From Hygrocybe punicea (taxonomy: Eukaryota > Basidiomycota > Agaricomycetes > Agaricales > Hygrophoraceae), in contig OY744472.1 in the NCBI GenBank assembly GCA_963556145.1, positions 1,302,001 through 1,366,000 of the forward strand: a stretch of 64,000 nt of DNA. The letters run 5' to 3'. Shown one piece after another: positions 41,058 through 51,947 of the stretch. The notes under the pieces were generated by a model. It worked only from the letters and a program-made list of their open reading frames with translations. It had not been told where the DNA came from and searched no databases. The number at the start of each line of letters is the position of its first letter. Positions within the stretch are counted from its first letter, which is position 1. The position numbers and the translations under genes were made by a program.

Positions 41058-43259
41058 TGCAGCAGTAGCTGCTAGCCCCTAGGACCCCGGAGACCCTTAG
41101 TTAGTAGATTTCCTTCCCTGTAGTAGCTTAGTCATCCATCCAGGGTTTTCCTTAGCTTTCCCCTCCCCGCTGCGGCTCCCTCTGAGCTCTTCCCCTGAGG
41201 TCCGGAGATCCGTTCTCCAACGTGGTGATGAGAGCGATTCGAGCCACACTTCCAGAGGACCAGATCTCAAAGGATTTGAAACACACAAGCTCAAACGTTA
41301 CAGCAAATAACTAGGAAATCGACAGGACGCGCAAACGAAGCGCGAAAACGCAACTGAACCAATACTATCCCCTCACCCGTCTCATCAATACCCTGTCTCA
41401 TTTAGTTCTTATCGTTCCGTCTCAATTCCTCGTCTTCAAATTTGGTCCAACTTTATTTTCACGCGCCCGATTTTTGTTTTTAATTTTACTCCCTTCTATC
41501 CATTCGAACATCGGACTTCTACACTATGGCACCAAAAACACGAAACCCGAAGATCAAGAAGACCAAAAAGGAGCTCCACGCGGAGCACGATGCACAGATC
41601 CTCGAGCTGCAAAAATGGTTAGCAGCAGAACACGAGGAGAAAGAGAAAAACGCGGAGAAAAGGATGAAGGAAAAGATGCGACAGAAGGAAAAGATGGCAA
41701 GACAGGTACTCCATCGCACAATGGAAGGTACGCACCTCGAATCGACGGCTCAGGACTCACAACAGGCAGAAGACATGTGGCCAACAATGGGCGCAAAACC
41801 ATTCGCGTCCCCCACTCGGCCAACCACGTCCCAAGTCCCCACAGCATCGACGGCACCCCTGTCAACCGTTTCACAGGCCCCAATGCAGCCCGCACACACC
41901 CCAACAACGCCACCATCGTCAAACGCGTCCGCCACGTCACCAACACCAGAGATGCCATCCCAGCGCCCAAATCCATTTCCGTCGCCCCGGAAACTGCCAA
42001 CACGAATGGCCACGTGCCCAAACGAGCCCCAGTCCAGCCCAACCGATACTGCCATGTCACCAGCAACGCCCACACGTCGAGAAACGCCCCACGTCTCAGC
42101 ACCACCCCCAAACGCGTCGATGAGACCCACACCACGTCCCCGAAGTCCAACGCCGCCGTCCAACGCGTCAACACTGGCCCAAATGCCCCTGCTTTCGCCT
42201 GGACTACCCACAACGCCCCGGAACGCAACAAGGATGGCCGGCCAGCAACCCCACGCCACGGGAGCACCCCCGAATGACACGCGTACGCGAATACCAGCGC
42301 CCCGCACCTCAATGACACCCCAAGAAGCGCCACGAATGGCCCCAGAGACGCCCCAAGCCCCCTACACACCCCAAAACGCGCCGCGAGCGCCCCCACAGAC
42401 ACCCTGTACCCGAACGAAGCCCCAGGACATGCACCCCGAAGTCCCCCAGCGTAATACATCGCCCGCAGTGCCACAGCCGTTAACCCCCGTTTTTGTCTCG
42501 CAGATCAGTAGTATATATAAACGTGATTTTTCTGATCTACATACAGGTGCCCGGCCCTGGAGCAGCACCCGCCGCCACAACCGTCGCCTATTACCCCAAC
42601 GCCACGCCCGTCACCCATTTCCCAACCCTGTACAGCAACCTTGCCAACCAGTTCCCTCAGAAATTATCCCACCGATCCCACCGCCCCCACAACTCGTCGA
42701 CGCAAGCACCCAGACTACAGAAGAGGAACCACCGCTGATCTTTCCGGTATCGACTTCGTATGGCCCCGTCCAGTCACAGATAGCACTTACCCTTGGTACA
42801 GCCCTCCCGTTTGTAATTGATCGATCATGGGCCATAGCAGAGCTTGCATGGGGCCCAGGAATCAACTCACGGTATGCTCTCTTAGAGCTTCTTCCCCCAG
42901 ACATGAAGATTGTGCTACACGTTTTCATGGAGATGGTATGCCCTCAGTGTGGCAACCCCAACTCGCTTTTAGGACCCCTCTTAGCACCGGTGATAGTGAG
43001 GATAGTAGATGAGTGGGTGGAGTTTCATGGAGGATGAGATTTTCAGAGGCAGGAGATGTGTGCGAGGGCGCACACCATTGTGGAGGGGGGTATCTGCAGC
43101 AGTAGCTGCTAGCCCCTAGGACCCCGGAGACCCTTAGTTAGTAGATTTCCTTCCCTGTAGTAGCTTAGTCATCCATCCAGGGTTTTCCTTAGCTTTCCCC
43201 TCCCCGCTGCGGCTCCCTCTGAGCTCTTCCCCTGAGGTCCGGAGATCCGTTCTCCAACG
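41058..43259 (+). mobile_element. Short-LTR element B: identical 165-bp LTRs around one ORF
   Basis: The direct repeats 41058-41222 and 43095-43259 are identical base for base over 165 bp (start TGCAGCAGTAGCTGC, end TTCTCCAACG), so insertion was recent. A primer-site-like TGGTGATGAGAGCG follows the left LTR, and a purine tract GTGGAGGGGGGTA precedes the right one. The inside holds one ORF and no pol domains. The flanks (GGACGA and GTCACC) do not form a target duplication, although the interrupted exon stays in frame across the gap. Confidence 0.85.
41526..43037 (+). CDS. Proline/threonine-rich protein of LTR element B
   Basis: ATG at 41526 opens MAPKTRNPKIKKTKKELHAE, then a 50-residue lysine/glutamate coiled coil (EHEEKEKNAEKRMKEKMRQK). 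About 300 residues follow of low-complexity Pro/Thr/Ser/Ala text with loose repeats (TPTTPPSSNASATSPTPEMP). The end is more ordered and hydrophobic (YALLELLPPDMKIVLHVFME, then VCPQCGNPNS and IVRIVDEWVEF). A short intron near 42490-42540 is possible. No homology to known gag or pol was recognised. It parallels the ORF of LTR element A in composition and in coupling to a coiled coil, but not in sequence. Confidence 0.6.
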   Translation: MAPKTRNPKIKKTKKELHAEHDAQILELQKWLAAEHEEKEKNAEKRMKEKMRQKEKMARQVLHRTMEGTHLESTAQDSQQAEDMWPTMGAKPFASPTRPTTSQVPTASTAPLSTVSQAPMQPAHTPTTPPSSNASATSPTPEMPSQRPNPFPSPRKLPTRMATCPNEPQSSPTDTAMSPATPTRRETPHVSAPPPNASMRPTPRPRSPTPPSNASTLAQMPLLSPGLPTTPRNATRMAGQQPHATGAPPNDTRTRIPAPRTSMTPQEAPRMAPETPQAPYTPQNAPRAPPQTPCTRTKPQDMHPEVPQRNTSPAVPQPLTPVFVSQISSIYKRDFSDLHTGARPWSSTRRHNRRLLPQRHARHPFPNPVQQPCQPVPSEIIPPIPPPPQLVDASTQTTEEEPPLIFPVSTSYGPVQSQIALTLGTALPFVIDRSWAIAELAWGPGINSRYALLELLPPDMKIVLHVFMEMVCPQCGNPNSLLGPLLAPVIVRIVDEWVEFHGG

Positions 43260-43778
43260 GTCACCACCAAAAGGCTACAACTTACAAGATGCGATGGGTT
43301 TGACGGATAACAGACGCAGATACAACTGTATTGCAGTAAGTAAGCTTTGTGGAATGCCTTCACTCCAATACAAATTCTATTCCAGGCCATCTCTCGGAAA
43401 CTAACTCATAAATACCTGAACATCAACAAGACCTTGAAGGATCAGGATTCTGTGTTAGTTGAAAAAGTGATCCGGCTGGTGAGTCACCTTTGTTCATCAG
43501 CAAAACCCGGTTCCGCTACCAAGCCATATATAGCAATTCCATAGATGTCATAGCACCCATAGCAGCCATAGCAAGGTCTTATCATTTACAGCACTACCTA
43601 GCTTTGCATGCTCCTATGAATTACTACATAGTTTGGCTGGCCTCTATAGAGTACTTTATAGATGGCCCAGAATGTACTGGAATCCCTGCCATACCACTGC
43701 TGGTTCATTGATACTTTCTCACATTCAGCAATGTTGAAAACTCAAAAAGGTAATAGATTTGTATAGCGACAACAGATA

Positions 43779-44591
43779 CTATAGCATCGTATTGAGCGCC
43801 GAAACAGTAACAACCTTCCACCCCATATGATCGTGACTTCCCTGCCTGCTCGCATGCCGGGAACTCTGCGTGCTCCCCCCAACCGGGACACCGCTCTTTC
43901 CCCCACTCAGACAGTCGTGCAATCCGCTCACAAGCAGGGCAAGCCCGTGAGCACCATGTTCGCTCGAATGCTGATAATGGTACCGCAATCCGTTCATATT
44001 CTTGTACCGTCGCTGACAGTCACCTACGCCGCAAGCAAATGGGCGCAACCGGCGTTCCGCCTCGCGCGCCACCTCTCGCAGCTCGTGCTCTGTGAACCCA
44101 GTCGCATCCACGTTCCCTTCCGTACCAGCATCACTGTGCCCACTGGCAGCGGGTAATTACGGTAAAATGGGGCCGTTCGCTTGCTTGTAGCTCTTGCTGC
44201 AGTTCGGCTTAGGGCAGCGGAAAGGCTTGTTCAGGAGGACACAGGACGAGACAGCGTGGTGCTTGCCCGCGAAGTCCCAGATGGCGGATGTGCATGTGTG
44301 CGTGTTTGCATCTTGGGTGGAAGAGTGGGCTGCGGGAGAGGGCACGCAGGTCGTCGTCGGCATGCTCACAGGCGTCGAACCTGTGCTAGAGAAGAGCAGC
44401 GCTGGGGGGATGCAACCCGTGTATTGGCTTGTCGGATCACTCCTGCCCTGGAGTTTTACGGCAACCGCCTGAGTATGCAGGTGGCCCTGGCCCTGTGCTG
44501 GTGGCTCCTCCGGAATGCTCGCAGGAGGACTCGGGACGGTGCCAGGCATACTACTCGAGTAATCCGAGTACCCGGCAGTAAAAAAAAGCAA
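43779..44591 (-). pseudogene. Captured Sfp1-like C2H2 zinc-finger gene fragment
   Basis: The minus frame reads a serine/proline-rich region, then LLNKPFRCPKPNCSKSYKQANG. The expected second half of that finger is missing, and TAA follows shortly. The same frame continues to GFTEHELREVAREAERRLRP, FACGVGDCQRRYKNMNGLRY and HYQHSSEHGAHGLALL, a complete C2H2 finger (Cys-x4-Cys, then two His). The KSYKQANGLKYH and RRYKNMNGLRYHYQH pair is typical of fungal Sfp1-type transcription factors controlling growth genes. A deletion has removed one finger and a stop splits the frame. Confidence 0.75.
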
Positions 44592-44603
44592 AGCCTCCTC
44601 ACC

Positions 44604-45784
44604 TTAACCAAATACGACCCCACCACTCTTCTCCCGCACGAGCTCCCATTCCCTCCGCATCTCGGATCCACCAAAACAGTCCAACAAGACCTGCCCCCCC
44701 TCTCTCGTGCCCTCACCCTCCAATATCCATTCCCCCATCCATCCCACGCCCAACCCGGCCTCACGGCGATACCTGTACACCTGCCTGGTCCACACGTACT
44801 TTTTCACCAACGCATACCTGGTGGAGGAGTTTGGACTGTAGATTTTTGTTGAGGCGTGTGCAAGGGTTAGCCGGGGGACACCGCTGCCGCTGCCGCCGCA
44901 CTGGTAGGCGGCAGGAATGCGAAGGGTGTATCGCGGGTTCGCGAATAACAGGAGAACGTGGGCATAGTAGAATGGAGAGGGGAGTGTCAACGGTTCTTCG
45001 AAGGGAGGTGGTTCGGGTGGGGAGAATGGCACGAGGCCATACCCGTTGAAGACGAGCCACCGTCTCCACCACCCGTGTTGTTGTTGCTGTTGCTGGCACG
45101 TCTTCCACTGTCCTGGCTCGGTCAGATCGTCGGAGGACTGAGAGGAAGGGGGTGGGAGAAATCCGAGGTTGCAGATGAGGTCCCCGGTGGAAAGGTGTCC
45201 CACAGACCGGCATCCAGGAGCTGCTCCTCGCACTCTAAGATGGCGTGCTCAGTGAGCTCCGAGCATGGGATGAACACGCGGAGGACGGGTGCGCGGTTAC
45301 GAGATGTTGCCATTTGCAAGTCGTGCGGTGAAGATCGTAGGGATGGTGCGGACCGGCTGTGCGTGATTAGCGAGCCAGTGTTGTTGTTGTTGTTGTAAGG
45401 GAAGAAGGGTGGGGAGCTGAGCGAGGAATTGCTGGAGAGGCGTGATAATGCGAATCTCCGGCATGGAAGCGGAAGGGATTTGGAAAAGTCATCGTCTGAG
45501 GTTGATCCAGAGCTTTGCAAGGTGTGTCGCCAACTGCTTGCGTAAACTTTGAGGGCTCGCAGATCCGCCGAGGGTGGGGGAGGGGGGAGGACTGGGTCAT
45601 TGTTGCCGAATATGGACAGTCTCCTGCGGACACCTTTAGAGAGGGGTAGAGTGTGGAAGAGGGAGAGAAAGTAGGATTTGGACCCAAGTTTATAGCAAAG
45701 GTCTAAAACGGTGGGGAAAGGTAAAGTGGGGGCAACATCGCGAAATAAAACGGAAAAAAAGTGAACTGTGCCAAACATGAACAA
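44604..45784 (-). pseudogene. Captured fragment of an uncharacterised host gene
   Basis: Two exons are visible: a serine-rich one ending [20 protein letters not shown] and [10 protein letters not shown], then (other frame, after an intron near 45175) [37 protein letters not shown] and [21 protein letters not shown] believe this pattern recurs in basidiomycete hypothetical proteins, but I know no function. It lies in the same strand and element as the zinc-finger fragment. Confidence 0.55.
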
Positions 45785-47817
45785 AGATAGGACTTACAAG
45801 AATTTCGTGAACTCGAATGTGAGATGTATTGAGCCTAGGATTTGGAGACCTGTGTAGTATCAGTGTGATTTTTAGAGGAATATGTAGTGGGCACACAGAG
45901 CTGCATAGTGCTATCAAGTGCTACGTAATCAAAGGTTTGCTATGGCTGCTATGACTTTGCTATGCCTACTATGGAATTTGGGCAAATGCTATGGCCCGAA
46001 CCGGGTTTTGCTGATGTTATATAGTACTTTGCCCTAATATGCGCTAAAATGTGTACCTAGGCACAAAAGAAGCATCGATACCTCCGTCGGTATGCTGCAG
46101 GGTGGCCGATCCGCGACTTCATCGGTCGTTTTTTACACAACCATGGTGCAGCTATCAGATCTGCAAAGAAAAATGGGGTGGGTAATCTATTCTACTTGTT
46201 GATCACGATTTCTTATCACTACATTACCATAGCACCACGACTCAGAACTCTCTAGTGACGATTTGTGTGAGAGCAGCGCGGATGCAGCATCTTCAGATGA
46301 ACAAAGTGATAACGAGGAACAGGAGAGTGGTAATGGCAACTCGGAAGGTGACAAGGAGGAGGCTAGGTGGATTGAACAACGCCATAACAAGTCCAAGGTG
46401 ATTGTTCTGTAAAAATGACCTTTGGACACTGATGGCGTAAAAATGCCCAGAGCAAATCCAATCCCAAAAAGAAATCTCATGCCAAAGCTCGCATTTCAAC
46501 ACAACAGAAGAAGGTCAACACGAAGTCGCACTCAGCAGGAAAAAAGGGTACGAATCAAAAGCATATTCCTCAAGAAATCATCAAACTCCAGGGCCGACTC
46601 GAGGAGAAGGCAAGGCAAGGCAAGGCAAGTCGAGAACAACATGTTGTAAGAAGAAATTTGACCTTGCACAGGCCAGCAAAAGGCAAAAGAGGATGAGAGG
46701 GAATGACACCAACGACGAGGAGGAAGAGTGTGCCCCTCCATCGAAGAAAGTCAAACTAACACAAACTGAAGCGGTGAAAAATAATGTGGAGCCGCTCAAG
46801 AAGTCTGCTCAGGGCTGTAAGGCGAAGGTATGGCGTGTCATTGATGATGGAACATTCCTACTAATACACTGGAACTGGAGAATAAGAGACTCAGGAAGAT
46901 CGTTGCTGACAGTGCCAGTGAGGACGACGACAAGCAGGACAACAACGAGCCTACCAGACATCTGCCGCCAAAGAGGAGAAGATTATACCGGCAGGTAAAT
47001 TCAGCCAACGATGATGACGTGGACGTAGAAAGTGTAGCCGAACGCATGGCTGATGCACCAACTATTGCCAGAGCTGAGCCCGAGGAGGATGGTGCCAATG
47101 CGCAGTTAGAAGCGAGGGCAGTCACTGAGGATCCTGGTGGTTTTCTATTTGACTGGGAAGGGCCGGAGGACGATCTAAGGCCATGGCAGGCCAGTTTTTC
47201 TCATTCCAATAGCATTCACCATTCCTCACGCTTTCCCCTCCAGGACGGAAGTGACATGATCCCGAAGTACTGCCCCGGTTCCTGCTGCAATGATCTGGTT
47301 CCATCTAATCCTGGTGACAAATTAATGATGCTTATCAAGAACTACAAGGTAATGGTGGGCGATGGTGAGATCACGAAGGAGGGTTTCAAAGCTGAGGTCG
47401 AGATTTGTTGTGAGGTCAAACGCATTATGAAGGAGAGGGAACATATCGAGATAGCAGTTGAGAACGACTGGCCACTACGGATTAATTTTTCCGATTTGAC
47501 AGGTCGCATCATGCTGATGAAGGAGCGACTGCAGATGATTATCATTGACGAGGAAGCACGATCCAAGACACTTGTTTACCAGCATCTTGAGACGACACTC
47601 GCCGCAGCTAAATGGACCCTCAAACAGTTGGCTAAGTGGCGTATGGGGACAATTATTGAGCAATCACGACCAGGATAGTACGTACCGTAACCTTCAAAGC
47701 TTCATGACATTGTGCCACTCACACAGCTACCAGCTATGGCGCAAAAGGGCAGGCTGTGATCCAGAGTGCCCTTCTCCGCATGTTCCCTCCAAGCAAGACA
47801 CCAACGTACAGCTTTGT

Positions 47818-48461
47818 ATGACGCTCCACGTGCACTTTTATTATTTGCGCGATAAAGGCTGCGCGATCGCGCGAATTGGAACTGCGCGGTTTCACAAAGT
47901 ACACGGACTTTGTTTTTTTGGCATTGCTGTGCGTCTGTGGGGCCATTTGGGGTGAATAGTACATTTAATTTATTTCTACCTGTATACTTAGAGTGTTTTA
48001 GTCAACTATTAGCTATATTTCAGCAAGCTTTGTGGGCACAAAGCAGCCTCGGTGAGCATGACCGCTAATTTTGGATTTCCTATTTTGGGCAAGCTTCGTG
48101 ATGTAGAGATTTGATTGCACGATCCGATCATTGGCCAGGCCATCACGATGACAACTCATATCAAATTTGATATCACATGATTGTTGCAACCAAAACAGGC
48201 AGCTTGTTGATTTCTTGCTCGGAGTTAGAGTCTGCTTCGTATTGCACAAAGCTTGCTGGAATATAGCTAATAGTTGACTAAAACACTCTAAGTATACAGG
48301 TAGAAATAAATTAAATGTATTATTCTCCCCAAATGGCCCCACAGACGCACAGCAATGCCAAAAAAACAAAGTCTGTGTACCTTGTGAAACCGCGCGGTTC
48401 CAATTCGCGCGATCACGCAGCCTCTATCGCGCAAATAATAAAAGTGCACGTGTAACGTCAT
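47818..48461. mobile_element. MITE with long arms and 8-bp duplication in the accessory gene
   Basis: Inverted arms of about 230 nt (47818-48045 and 48235-48461) begin ATGACG and share CACGTGCACTTTTATTATTT and ATTGGAAC-GCGCGGTTTC. The 8-bp direct repeat AGCTTTGT (47810-47817 and 48462-48469) flanks both ends. Removing the element and one duplicate rejoins PTYSF to VPFSLALFTDY in frame. Confidence 0.9.
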
Positions 48462-49588
48462 AGCTTTGTGCCTTTCAGTTTAGCCCTTTTTACAGACTAC
48501 GTCCTGGTGCCCTATGTCGCCTGCCAACTCATCCAAGAAGACCTTCAATGTACGCCATTGGAGGCTCACGCTGCAATGATCAAAAGCGGTGATACTGGCA
48601 CTGCTCTGTACCCGGAAGACGATCAATCCGATGATATCATGGCAGATAATGCGTACATCTCCGGAAGGGAAGCGAGGATGAACAAAGAACGTGCATATGA
48701 AAAAAACCAAGCTACACAGATGGACGGAAAGGCAAAACATGGCACTGGCAAGACGGTGCGAAGTTAATTCTCTAATTGAAGTCTAGTGCTCACGAGAGTA
48801 ACAGATATGCTCCAACCTTCAAACAGTGAGTGCCGTTCTATCGCATGATTGTAATGGACTGAGATCAATGATTCATGGCCTAGCAGCCTCAGAGACCGAA
48901 GCCTCGCCCCATTGGCCGGCGTGCATCTGGAGCAAATTCTCAAGAATAGATGACTTATTGGTAATGATATTTGGCTTTGTCATTTTACTGCTGTTGCCAA
49001 ATGCTCAGCTGATTGTATGCATATCATCTTCAGTTCTCTCCTCAGAAGCGCTGAAACTCTGGAATACCACTCGCTTGCTGTTTCTGGCTCAATTAACTTC
49101 GTGTCCTGGCTTCTTTTGCTCACTAGTCGAGCCCAATTGATCTCGTGTCCTGGCTTGACTCTGACTTCGCAACAACAATCAGACTCACGGGCTCCATGCT
49201 AGCTACGCCTTTTCTCTCATGACACAAAATCGGACTTCTGGACATTCAATCAACTTCAAATTGTTGGGAATGAGCGCCTATGTTGCATGTCACACATCAT
49301 GTACCTCTCTCTTGTATGTAGGTGGACGAATAGATGTCGTATGTAATTATCCAGTGCTCTAAACATCTAAGATTCAGTACAAGTTACCGTTGAAAATTCA
49401 GTGTTTGTGCACAAAAACAGTATTGAAAATCCAGCGCGCACGCACTGGTATTTAGTCGGCCGAAATGAGCCCTTCAGTGCTCAATGGTCACTGTATTTTT
49501 TCAGTGGTTTCACTTAATAGTAGTCAGCCGCTCACTGGATTTCAGAGGTTTTGGGTACTGGTATTCAGGCGTCCTACTTCCTACAGTG

Positions 49589-49860
49589 TACTGGTGTGGC
49601 GGGAACTCGTGTGCTGGGTATGCCTCAAGACTGGTCTGATTCAGCTCAGTGCATGCTCATTTTTGGTCCAACTCCTTGCCAGTCACCCAAAAATGCATGT
49701 CTGCTCATATAGGATGTCGCGGCCTCCATTATTTGCCCAATGGATCCTATCCAGTTAACCAGCACCGATAGCTCGAGCTTAGCCAACAGCATCCAACAAT
49801 GTCTGTACGGACACCTTTCTTCTGTTGATTACAATTCTGGCATGGCCAGCGCCATGTCAA
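49589..49860. other. Continuation of the split palindromic MITE and intergenic DNA
   Basis: The first about 50 bp match the left arm of the MITE at 30480. No gene is seen beyond. Confidence 0.45.
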
Positions 49861-50423
49861 CCCCACGAAGCCAATGCCAACACCTCCGATGCTAACGGAA
49901 ACAGCGTTACGGCGAGACCAGTGCCAACGTCAACACGCCAACACGCAAACCACAACGGCAACGGCAACGGCAACAGCAACGGCAGCAGCAGTAACCGCGG
50001 CAGCGGCAACAATCACCACTGCCATATCCCATCGCTCAGGCGCCGGTGGCCCGCGCCCACGCCATGTTAGTGCTCAACAACGATCTGGCGGAATTCCGAC
50101 CACGACCGCGAGGCGACGGAAAATACAACACCAATGCGGGTGGGCGGGGCGCTGCGCATGGAGACACTACCCACGGACAACGAAAGCGACGATGATGACG
50201 AATAAGGATGATTGCAGAGGCGAGGCGAGGGCGGGGCACTCCACCCCGCCCTCTATTTTATTCCAGTACTTCCTAAATACAATGGGACTCTTAATACCAT
50301 CTGGCCCATAAGACAGAAAACAAAACCCGCGAGAATACCCTGAAGTTTCTAAGGTTTGGTTCTTGGTTCTAGGAAGCAAAGAACCAGAACCAAGGGCGCC
50401 CAAGAACTGGACCGGACCCGGTC
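49861..50423. mobile_element. Probable hAT-type MITE, right end only
   Basis: The right end reads inward as TAGTGATGGACCGGGTCC, followed by a cluster of GGTTCTGGTTC/GAACCAAGAACC motifs. Upstream is a CAACGGCAACGGCAACAGC triplet-rich core, then a GC-rich unit. This is the same plan as the hAT elements at 4440-5463 and 58581-59801. No matching left terminus or 8-bp duplication was found, so it may be truncated. Confidence 0.5.
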
Positions 50424-50595
50424 CATCACTATTCATGCCATGGGCCCAACTGCCCACTAAACAAGTCTGAATGGGATGAGCGGTAGCTAGTATTGAAGCC
50501 CGGCCCACCTGGACTGCGTTATATCTCCTTTCAGACAATGTAAACGGGCTGGCGGAATTTGATTGACAGAAATTTACGGATTTGTGAAAAGATGG
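50424..50595. other. 3' intergenic region
   Basis: No gene; downstream of the roadblock gene stop. Confidence 0.35.
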
Positions 50596-51035
50596 TCATG
50601 TTGCAGGATCGTGAAGTACAGCCAAAATATATCGTTCGTCTGATGTGGATACTGGAAATGAATTGACTGTTTGTTCGAGTTCCCTATGTACACACACCTG
50701 GTGATATCATGATTTCATGCCGTTTTGTACGAATCCTTATAAACCGGACATCATCCTGAACAGAATTCGCTGAGACTCGTACTTTCAACAACCAACGAGC
50801 AATTATTTGCACTCACAGCGTCACTTTCGCCGCCATGCACGTCCTCTAAACCCATCTGCACGCTTTCGATTATTCTACCAATGGCACTAGCGTACTTCTT
50901 GCCTTGCTCGCCCTCGAAGATCACGCCAGAATGTCTGATGATGCTAACAGGAAGCCCTCTGGAGAGGAATATGAACCCGAGTACGGAGCGATTAGAGGAG
51001 AGAAGCGCCAGCGTTTGCTCCAGTTCTGGAGGCAT
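50596..51035 (-). CDS. DYNLRB: Dynein light chain, roadblock/LC7 type
   Basis: Three exons (51035-50817, 50755-50698, 50639-50596) give 106 residues, the usual size for roadblock light chains of cytoplasmic dynein. Motifs are NRSVLGFIFLSRGLPVSII, KYASAIGRIIESVQ, DDVRFIRIRTKRHEIMI and the C-terminal YILAVLHDP. The start at 51035 (MPPELEQTLALL) fits the family. Its start codon is 85 bp from that of VPS29 on the other strand. Confidence 0.9.
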
Positions 51036-51120
51036 TATTGAAGCAGAGGAAGTTCAGTGGTATCGTTGCGGCAATTGCCGACGGAGTGCGTCGAACTCAG
51101 ACTCAAGCAGTTCCTGAAGG
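51036..51120. promoter_or_regulatory. Compact divergent promoter roadblock/VPS29
   Basis: Only 85 bp lie between the two start codons, so both promoters and both 5' leaders share or overlap this DNA or extend into the other gene. Confidence 0.5.
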
Positions 51121-51947
51121 ATGGTGCTCGTTCTAGTTATTGGTGACCTTCACATTCCACACCGAGCTCACGATCTGCCAGCAAAGTTCAAGAAACTTCT
51201 AATCCCGGGAAAAATCCAACAAATACTTTGCACTGGCAATGTTTGCGACAAGGAGACCTTTGAGTATTTACGAACGGTAGCGGCAGATGTCCACGTTGTG
51301 CGAGGGGACTATGATGAAGTGCATTTCAACCATACGGATTTAATATTAATTGACCTTAAGTTTGTTGGTGTTCTAGAGCTCATTATTTCCGCTCTCCTTG
51401 ACCGTCGTTCACTCGCCAATCAAGATTGGTGTGATTCATGGGCATCAATGCATACCCACCGGAGACTTGGACTCTCTAAGCTCACTCGCGAGACAAATGG
51501 ATGTCGATGTTTTGGTTTCAGGGCATACACACACGTGCGGGATTTTTTCCTCTAACACTACCATCACTTCTAAATGCCCCATCTCGTTTTTTTCATGTTA
51601 GATTCCAAGCCATCGAATATGATAACCACTTTTTCGTCAATCCTGGGTCTGCGACGGGAGCATGGTCGGGTGCTATAAATGGGTGATTATTGAATTTCGA
51701 GCAACCATCCTTGCGAAATAGTAATCGAATTCCCCATAGTGACCTCATTCCATCGTTCGCGCTTATGGATATCCAAGGTCCTGTCGTTGTGACCTACGTC
51801 TACCAACTAATCGAAGGCGAAGTTCGTGTCGAGAAAATCGAGTACAGGAAAGAAGCGGAAACTGCCAAGGAGGCGCCAAGGAGCACTGTCATGCCGCAGA
51901 GCATCCCAAACAGCCCTGCTCCGCAGCAACCGCAGAGTGTTTGGTGA
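51121..51947 (+). CDS. VPS29: Retromer subunit Vps29
   Basis: Vps29 is a metallophosphoesterase-fold scaffold of retromer in endosome-to-Golgi recycling. Four exons (51121-51318, 51377-51534, 51602-51682, 51740-51947) give 214 residues; the human protein has 182, and the difference is a C-terminal tail. Signatures are [77 protein letters not shown] and [19 protein letters not shown]. The tail after YRKE is proline/serine-rich. The frame is intact. Confidence 0.95.

Larger units (their letters stand above)
43498..46013. mobile_element. Plavaka-type TIR element carrying host gene fragments
   Basis: The ends CAGCAAAACCCGGTTCC (left) and CAGCAAAACCCGGTTCG (right, read inward) are flanked by AT (43496-43497 and 46014-46015). 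Subterminal CTATG/CATAG motifs are dense at 43530-43680 and 45880-46000. The inside has no transposase, but it carries minus-strand fragments of two host genes. It lies within an intron of the CACTA accessory gene. Confidence 0.82.
40813..48830 (+). pseudogene. CACTA-associated accessory gene, split by three insertions
   Basis: Exon 1 (40813-41057) encodes MPQQKKTKRDKPVNKLNAVR and LDRELCKVQREFTLKIYLEF, and is cut by LTR element B. Coding resumes at 43260 (SPPKGYNLQDAMGLTDNRRR), then exon 43386-43478 (ISRKLTHKYLNINKTLKDQD). The following intron holds the Plavaka-type element 43498-46013. The next exon starts at 46061 (QKKHRYLRRYAAGWPIRDFI), followed by acidic exons. A conserved-looking core at 47240-47680 (IPKYCPGSCCNDLVPSNPGD, ENDWPLRINFSDLTGRIMLM) leads to SALLRMFPPSKTPTYSF, where a MITE (47818-48461) interrupts; after it comes PFSLALFTDYVLVPYVACQL. 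Such proteins are common partners of Tnp2 elements in mushrooms; function unknown. The end near 48830 is approximate. Confidence 0.75.
30744..49588. mobile_element. CACTA-superfamily (Tnp2-type) element, 18.8-kb nested composite
   Basis: The left end CACTGTGGGAAGTTGG (30744) and the right end, read inward as CACTGTAGGAAGTAGG (from 49588), are imperfect inverted repeats. Both are flanked by TACT (30740-30743 and 49589-49592), a 4-bp or shorter duplication. Subterminal CACTG/CAGTG motifs are frequent at 30744-30820, 36890-37000 and 49360-49588. The element's own genes are a Tnp2-type transposase (minus) and a divergent accessory gene (plus). It was later hit by a Plavaka element (30824-36845), two MITEs (38292-38674, 47818-48461), an LTR element (41058-43259) and a gene-carrying Plavaka-type element (43498-46013). 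Stripped of these it is about 7.1 kb. Confidence 0.83.

Noticed and set aside
41554..42474. 306-codon antisense frame over LTR element B
   Set aside because: Shadow of a proline/threonine-rich sense ORF; low-complexity complement with no independent features.
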